From Bolinopsis microptera (Eukaryota; Ctenophora; Tentaculata; Lobata; Bolinopsidae), in the NCBI RefSeq assembly GCF_026151205.1, contig NC_087080.1, forward strand, positions 12,969,337 through 13,033,336: a stretch of 64,000 nt of DNA, in the 5' to 3' direction. Positions 61,823 through 64,000 of the stretch are shown piece after piece. Every line of letters begins with the position of its first letter. Position 1 is the stretch's first letter. A program made the translations under genes and the position numbers. The notes under the pieces were generated by a model. The model had not been told where the DNA came from. It searched no databases and saw only the letters and a program-made list of their open reading frames with translations.

Positions 61823-62475
61823 CTTAAGTACTAGCAAAATTGCGTGTTTTGCTCTAGAAATACATGTTTATACTTTTAGACATTTTGCTGGCATATCCTC
61901 TAAAATCACCTAATTTGTTCAATTTTATCTTTCTACTTGAAGAAGAGGAGGGGGGGGGGGCAGTGGCGTAAGTTAGGGCCCCGCAGACCCCGCTGTGCGG
62001 GGGGGGGGGGGGGGGGGGGGGGCGCCGTATAAGGGGGGCACAATTTTCCTGAATTTTAGGCCCTTTCACTGAAAAACGCCTTGTTTGTGTATTTCCCTGT
62101 CCAATTTAGCGCTCGGCCGACGCGAAAAAAATATTTGGGGTACCCTTTTTTGCTTCAGGGGGCGCAAAAAGCTGTAGGGGGGCGAGAAAAAAAGTACCCG
62201 ACTTTTTTTTTTTTTTTTTTTTTTAGGGACAAAAAATTTTAGGGGGGCGCTTTTCGTCACTGAGCGGGGGGGCGCCAACAAGCAAAGTTTCGCCACTGGG
62301 GGGGGGGGGGGGGTTGGGCAGTGGTGTACCGTTGCCTGTTGGCACCCCGCTGAAAAAGCGCCCCCTGGTGGTGCCCCTCCCCTTTTGGCGCCGCTCCCTA
62401 AAATTGAACAAATTAGATGATTTTAGGGGATACGCCAGTAAGCAAAACGTGCAGTTTTGCTAGTAATAAATGTTA
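61823..62475. repeat. Foldback structure enclosing G-rich MITE sequence
   Basis: The arms 61823-61927 and about 62395-62475 are imperfect inverted repeats (CTAGCAAAA, GCTGGCATATCCTCTAAAATCA, AATTTGTTCAATTTTA). They enclose G-homopolymer runs and the hAT-like element at 61961-62298. Confidence 0.7.
61961..62298. mobile_element. hAT-like non-autonomous element
   Basis: Begins CAGTGGCGTAAGTTAGGGCC and ends AAGTTTCGCCACTG, giving the CAGTGGCG inverted ends typical of many hAT-derived MITEs. The interior is dominated by poly-G, poly-T and GGGGGGCGC blocks. Another CAGTGGTGTA end lies close by at about 62320. No transposase. Confidence 0.6.
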
Positions 62476-62479
62476 CTTT

Positions 62480-63225
62480 AATATTATGTATATTTTAGTA
62501 AAACAAATTTTTAGTAAAACAAATTTTATTTTATACCCACAATTGATTCATATTTAGTTCAAATATTTAAAGTCAAAATAACCATTTCACAGAAGTGGTT
62601 TTTATTATAATAAAATAATTTGTGATACGTGTTCAAGTGATAAATTAATAAATTAATTTACACTGAAAAATGTACAAAATATAGACAATTTTTACCTTGC
62701 AACACTGGCTCACGCGCGCTGCTGGTCGAAAAAGTTTGGTTTGCATTTACTAACTACAATGTACAGCGTACGCGTACATGAAAAGATAACTCACTGAATT
62801 GTTTAATACTAAATGCATATTAAGTCAGATGTTGTTCAATGAGTTGCCAACATCAAATTGGGTTGAGTCAATTTGTAATGCATTGTGTTTGGCCATCACA
62901 TGATTGCCCAATCAATTTTGCTAAACAGATAAAGAAATTGCTTGATCACTTCATCATCTTAGCGTCATCGTTTCAGATTATATTCCACATAATCTTGGTT
63001 ATTATTCCATATAATATGATGACCCGTGCAATATCTTAAAATGAAGTTAATTACTAGGATGACCTTTGATTTATCCTTGGGATTAAATGTCAGACACAGT
63101 ACACACTTTTGTAGATTTTCCCAGGTAGAAATAAGTTGCTTTTATATTTATATATAATGTCTTTTAGTCAAGCACATCCATAAAATAGTTAACTTTCTTA
63201 GAAATACATAAAAGTTAAAACTATA
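62480..63225. other. Non-coding stretch and likely promoter/5' UTR intron of the downstream gene
   Basis: No gene. About 62875-62985 is a dispersed repeat related to 10120-10225. A pyrimidine-rich ACTCATTTTCAG just before the next ATG looks like a splice acceptor, so a 5' untranslated exon may lie here. Confidence 0.5.
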
Positions 63226-63237
63226 CTCATTTTCAGA

Positions 63238-63879
63238 ATGGAATCATTGAAAGACGATGCTCAGCTTATTCTCCAAGGCCTCTTTCAACATGAAATTAAT
63301 GTGCGGCTGAAAATTGATGAAATAAAGAATGGAGCAGAAACTTTTCCATTTCCGTTGATACAGAAAATAAGATCCAACCTCAATGTTTTGAAAATAAAGA
63401 TCAAAGAACAGCCTTCTTCTGAAGCACAAGACTTCCTTCAACAGCAACATATGTTGCATCTAGAAGAACTAGAGGCACTTCAGCAACAGCTCAGAAATGC
63501 TCTTAATGTTCAAAATGAAATCAGAGACAAGGAAGAAAAAGAAGCCTTGTTGTCTGGAGGAACCGTTAGAAAAAGAGCTTCAAAAGATGTCACAAAAGTT
63601 GCTGAAGATATAACTAATCGTATGCAAAGAAATACAGAAATGTTAGCATCAATGGTTCGTCAGCAGGAAGACACTGTAAAAAATCTTGTAACATCTTCAT
63701 CTGAAATTAAAGAAGTAGATTCCGAATATCAGACTTTGTCTTCTGTCCTTATCAGCTCCCACAGATTGGTAACCAAGTTTGGACGAAGAGCTATGACTGA
63801 TACAATTTTGACATATCTGGGATTCTTTTTATTTCTCTGCACTGTGTTGTATGTTATCCAGAAGCGGATATTCTCATAG
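63238..63879 (+). CDS. BNIP1: Vesicle transport protein Sec20 (BNIP1 family SNARE)
   Basis: Sec20/BNIP1 is an ER-resident SNARE that works with syntaxin-18, USE1 and SEC22 in Golgi-to-ER retrograde transport. The coding region is 213 residues with no intron. The N-terminal half is helical (E-rich, L-E-E-L-E-A-L-Q-Q-Q-L). The SNARE helix spans about residues 115-180 (V-T-K-V-A-E-D-I-T-N-R-M-Q to L-I-S-S-H-R-L-V-T-K). F-G-R-R-A-M-T-D follows, then a C-terminal membrane anchor at about 189-206 and a short tail R-I-F-S. Length and order match the family. The ATG is the first after an apparent acceptor (TTTTCAG). A classic KDEL-like end is not present. Confidence 0.9.
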   Translation: MESLKDDAQLILQGLFQHEINVRLKIDEIKNGAETFPFPLIQKIRSNLNVLKIKIKEQPSSEAQDFLQQQHMLHLEELEALQQQLRNALNVQNEIRDKEEKEALLSGGTVRKRASKDVTKVAEDITNRMQRNTEMLASMVRQQEDTVKNLVTSSSEIKEVDSEYQTLSSVLISSHRLVTKFGRRAMTDTILTYLGFFLFLCTVLYVIQKRIFS

Positions 63880-63986
63880 AAATTGTAAAAGTTCACAGAA
63901 CTCAGAAGTACTATACACTGTTTTGAGTAATAATGACACATTGTACAGTGTAAATACCATGTGACTTAAATTCTATCTGTTTGCAA

Positions 63987-63992
63987 ATTAAA
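63987..63992 (+). terminator. Candidate poly(A) signal ATTAAA of BNIP1
   Basis: ATTAAA about 110 bp after the stop codon, close to the window end. Confidence 0.4.
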
Positions 63993-64000
63993 TTTGTTAT

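Noticed and set aside
61854-62411. Proline/lysine-rich minus-strand frames
   Set aside because: They come from poly-G and poly-T runs of the hAT-like element; no support as genes.

Overview
This is a window of an animal nuclear genome. The genes have spliced introns with GT/AG borders, the composition is AT-rich, and there are retrotransposon and DNA-transposon relics, microsatellites and minisatellites. It encodes animal proteins: a flotillin, a polypeptide GalNAc-transferase, ethanolamine-phosphate cytidylyltransferase and the SNARE Sec20/BNIP1. Two families of Penelope-like elements with GIY-YIG endonuclease domains, several LINE families, and TSP1/LDL-A/F5/8C-like ectodomain exons suggest an early-branching or marine invertebrate, perhaps a cnidarian. 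That placement is inference; no sequence here names the species.

Layout. 1-2.1 kb: a LINE relic and a 376-bp GA microsatellite. 2.1-33.9 kb, plus strand: a large array of domain exons. It holds 11 copies of a 486-bp galactose-binding (F5/8C/fucolectin-like) exon, two deletion remnants of it, 3 copies of a 120-bp LDL-receptor class A exon and 10 copies of a 171-192-bp thrombospondin type 1 exon. With the splice sites proposed here, every module starts and ends in phase 1, so any number and order could be joined without breaking frame. The array is organised as repeated blocks (F-exons, then LDL-A, then TSP1) and has been split by insertions. These are a 6.5-kb TIR-bounded composite enclosing a head-to-head Penelope pair and a tRNA-derived SINE (4.65-11.1 kb), a second Penelope family carrying a nested TIR element and a 23-bp minisatellite (18.0-21.7 kb), a 2.85-kb TIR element full of an iterated motif (28.06-30.9 kb), and a small LINE piece (31.86-32.23 kb). 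No signal peptide, first exon or membrane anchor for this gene was found in the window.

34-43 kb: gene-poor and repeat-rich, with a 26-bp minisatellite, a (CCCTGA)27 array and a small MITE family. 43.6-51.9 kb, minus strand: a complete eight-exon flotillin gene, with a two-exon GalNAc-transferase gene on the opposite strand inside its second intron. 53.1-56.8 kb, minus strand: a complete eight-exon PCYT2 gene, with a LINE fragment in its last intron. 57-63 kb: LINE tails, a structured palindromic insertion, MITEs and homopolymer tracts. 63.24-63.88 kb, plus strand: a single-exon coding region for Sec20/BNIP1.

The four housekeeping genes are unrelated in pathway (membrane microdomain scaffold, mucin-type O-glycosylation, phosphatidylethanolamine synthesis, Golgi-ER SNARE). 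The cassette array would encode an extracellular or secreted adhesion/recognition protein. Its intron and exon copies are almost equally similar, which points to recent amplification or homogenisation.
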